6,174 nucleotides of DNA from Thermoplasmata archaeon. Lineage in GTDB: Archaea > Thermoplasmatota > Thermoplasmata > JAGHBH01. This document shows, piece by piece, positions 5,041 through 6,174 of this stretch. The position numbers and the translations under genes were made by a program. The notes under the pieces are model-generated. The model was not told where the DNA came from and did not search any database. It saw nothing but the letters and a program-made list of their open reading frames with translations. The stretch lies in contig DAOVJP010000087.1 of assembly GCA_030673205.1 (NCBI GenBank), forward strand, positions 1-6,174. Reading direction: 5' to 3'. How positions within the stretch are numbered: the stretch's first letter is position 1; each line of letters opens with the position of its first letter.

Positions 5041-5805
5041 ATGGACCCTGCAGAGAATCCCGAAAGGTGTGTGGAAGGCTCGGAAGAGACCGCGGCCAGC
5101 GATATAGATAGGGAGAGCGAGGTTAGCCGTCCGAAGAAAGGAGCCGGGGCTAGGGGCTTGAAGAAAGGGACCGAAGTTAGCGACTCGAAGAAAGAAGCCG
5201 AAGCTAGCGATCCTGGAAGAGTTGTGGAGAGGGTGGAAGATGAGGAAACTCTCCGCTCTCAACTGATCCGACTCCAGGCGGATTTCGAGAACTATCGTAA
5301 GAGGACCGAGGCAGAACGCCTGCACGCTTCCAGATACGCCCTTGAACCCGTGCTGCCGGATATTCTGGATGTGGTGGACGATATAGAACGGGCCCTCGCT
5401 TCCCCTGGACACGGTGGAGAGGAGTGGAAGCAGGGGATGGAGATGGTGCACAGGAAGCTGTTGGCCGCCCTTGGGAGCAAAGGGGTGAAGCCTATGAGAC
5501 CAGTGGGCCAGCCATTCGATCCGCATCATCACGAAGCGGTATCCGCCCATGCCTCTGAAGATGTGCAAGAGGAGATCGTGGAGTTGGAGATATTGAAAGG
5601 ATACATGTTGCATGACCGGGTAGTGCGCCATGCCAAGGTCATTGTGGCCACACCGGCAAGCGAGGTGGGGGTTGAGAAGGTTGGGGAGAGAGAAGGGGTG
5701 GGGAATGTGAGAGTGGGAAAAGGAGGGGAGAAGGAAGGGGTTGAGGAATCAACTGAAGAGAGAACAGAGAAGATCGCAGATAACGATCCAAAAGGAGATG
5801 AATAA
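5041..5805 (+). CDS. grpE: GrpE, nucleotide exchange factor for DnaK (254 aa)
   Basis: GrpE dimers release ADP from DnaK so that the chaperone can reload ATP and let go of its client protein. The family core is clear. A long helix with the typical LQADFENYRKRTEAE (78-92) forms the dimer coiled coil. LPDILDVVDDIERAL (105-119) belongs to the helical bundle. The DnaK-facing beta domain runs from about 137 to 204, with PFDPHHHEAV (158-167) and GYMLHDRVVRHAKVIVATP (187-205). Residues 28-63 are four 9-residue repeats of the type VSDSKKEAE. The tail after 205 is Gly/Glu/Lys/Val-rich and low in complexity. Both ends are longer than usual and probably disordered. The stop is one base before dnaK, so the two are an operon. 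In archaea this system is known to be of bacterial origin by gene transfer. Confidence 0.93.
   Translation: MDPAENPERCVEGSEETAASDIDRESEVSRPKKGAGARGLKKGTEVSDSKKEAEASDPGRVVERVEDEETLRSQLIRLQADFENYRKRTEAERLHASRYALEPVLPDILDVVDDIERALASPGHGGEEWKQGMEMVHRKLLAALGSKGVKPMRPVGQPFDPHHHEAVSAHASEDVQEEIVELEILKGYMLHDRVVRHAKVIVATPASEVGVEKVGEREGVGNVRVGKGGEKEGVEESTEERTEKIADNDPKGDE
5122..5229 (+). repeat. 27-base in-frame tandem repeat in grpE, four imperfect copies
   Basis: Copies start at 5122, 5149, 5176 and 5203. They encode VSRPKKGAG, ARGLKKGTE, VSDSKKEAE and ASDPGRVVE. G(T/C)TAG opens every copy and GAAGAAAG recurs at the same place in the first three. The result is a charged, probably unstructured segment before the dimer coiled coil. 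Confidence 0.7.
5667..5740 (+). other. Run of seven G-tracts on the coding strand (possible G-quadruplex)
   Basis: Tracts of three to five G lie at 5667, 5683, 5695, 5700, 5715, 5725 and 5737 in a nearly all-purine stretch that encodes the low-complexity GrpE tail. The spacing, 1 to 11 bases, could permit a quadruplex in DNA or mRNA, but biased coding (Gly, Glu, Lys, Val) explains it as well. Confidence 0.3.
5793..5797 (+). promoter_or_regulatory. Shine-Dalgarno of dnaK at the end of grpE
   Basis: AGGAG lies 9 bases before ATG 5807. An in-frame ATG at 5798 directly abuts it and is too close to be used. Confidence 0.6.
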
Positions 5806-5806
5806 G

Positions 5807-6174
5807 ATGACAAAAGTGCTTGGAATAGACCTGGGAACCACCAACTCCTGCATGGCCGTGATGGAAGGCGGAAGCCCCACCATCATACCGAACGCAGAAG
5901 GCGGAAGAACGACACCATCAATAGTGGCCTTTGCAAAGGACGGCCAGAGGCTGGTGGGTGAGGTGGCGAAGCGTCAGGCGGTGACCAATCCCACCCGGAC
6001 CATACGCAGCATCAAGAGAAAGATGGGCACCCCGGAAAAGACGACCATAGACGGGAAGGATTACACCCCGCAAGAAATATCGGCCATGATACTTCAGAAG
6101 ATGAAGGCGGACGCAGAGGCCTTCCTTGGAGAGAAGGTATTGCAGGCGGTTATAACCGTGCCAGCATACTTCAA
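5807..6174 (+). CDS. dnaK: DnaK (Hsp70) chaperone, N-terminal 122 residues
   Basis: This is an ATP-driven cytosolic chaperone that binds exposed hydrophobic stretches of unfolded proteins with DnaJ and GrpE. Only the start of the ATPase domain is present; the frame is open to the window edge. The phosphate-1 loop GIDLGTTNSC (6-15) is intact. NAEGGRTTPSIVAF (29-42), LVGEVAKRQAVTNP (49-62) and the strand AVITVPAYF (114-122) follow. Lys70, in SIKRKMG, lies at the position of the catalytic Lys70 of E. coli DnaK. The segment after it is short and lacks the loop of about 24 residues found in the proteobacterial protein, as in Gram-positive and archaeal forms. It starts one base after the grpE stop with its own ribosome site; dnaJ may follow outside the window. 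Confidence 0.96.
   Translation, partial: MTKVLGIDLGTTNSCMAVMEGGSPTIIPNAEGGRTTPSIVAFAKDGQRLVGEVAKRQAVTNPTRTIRSIKRKMGTPEKTTIDGKDYTPQEISAMILQKMKADAEAFLGEKVLQAVITVPAYF

Overview
The window looks archaeal. Promoters are TATA boxes of the TTTATATA type about 25-30 bases ahead of the starts, several genes look leaderless or have very short leaders, and ribosome sites match the archaeal AGGAGGTGAT pattern. A DUF5611-like protein, small zinc-ribbon proteins and a bacterial-type GrpE-DnaK pair suggest a Thermoplasmatota archaeon, possibly Methanomassiliicoccales. The lineage is inferred from gene content, not proven.

Layout. The left edge (1-289, minus) is the N-terminal part of an unrecognised two-helix membrane protein. 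Two tiny Cys-rich zinc proteins follow, arranged tail to tail and overlapping by 32 bases (382-519 plus, 488-649 minus). Next is a plus-strand pair: a DUF5611-like protein (757-1080) and a class I SAM-dependent methyltransferase (1101-1940). The methyltransferase ends head-on against a minus-strand pair, sharing four bases of stop codon with it. That pair is an OFA-type MFS anion transporter (2452-4017) followed by a beta-carbonic anhydrase (1937-2455), joined by a 4-base ATGA overlap. Upstream of the transporter lie a TATA box, an inverted repeat and a 19-base perfect direct repeat.

The stretch 4137-4964 (minus) encodes a PPP-family Ser/Thr phosphatase. Its reading frame is interrupted by a single in-frame TAG at codon 208. 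The rest of the PPP fold, including the last metal-binding His (IIRGHE) and the LTVFS strand, continues in the same frame to a TGA. This is the most notable observation in the window: either a pyrrolysine-decoded (or otherwise read-through) phosphatase, or a very fresh nonsense mutation. The phosphatase shares one near-palindromic TATA box with the divergent grpE-dnaK operon (5041 onward, dnaK cut by the window end).

Functionally, the right side is a protein-folding operon (GrpE nucleotide exchange for DnaK). The transporter and carbonic anhydrase probably work together in carboxylate/bicarbonate traffic. Both GrpE and the methyltransferase carry imperfect in-frame tandem repeats near their N termini.
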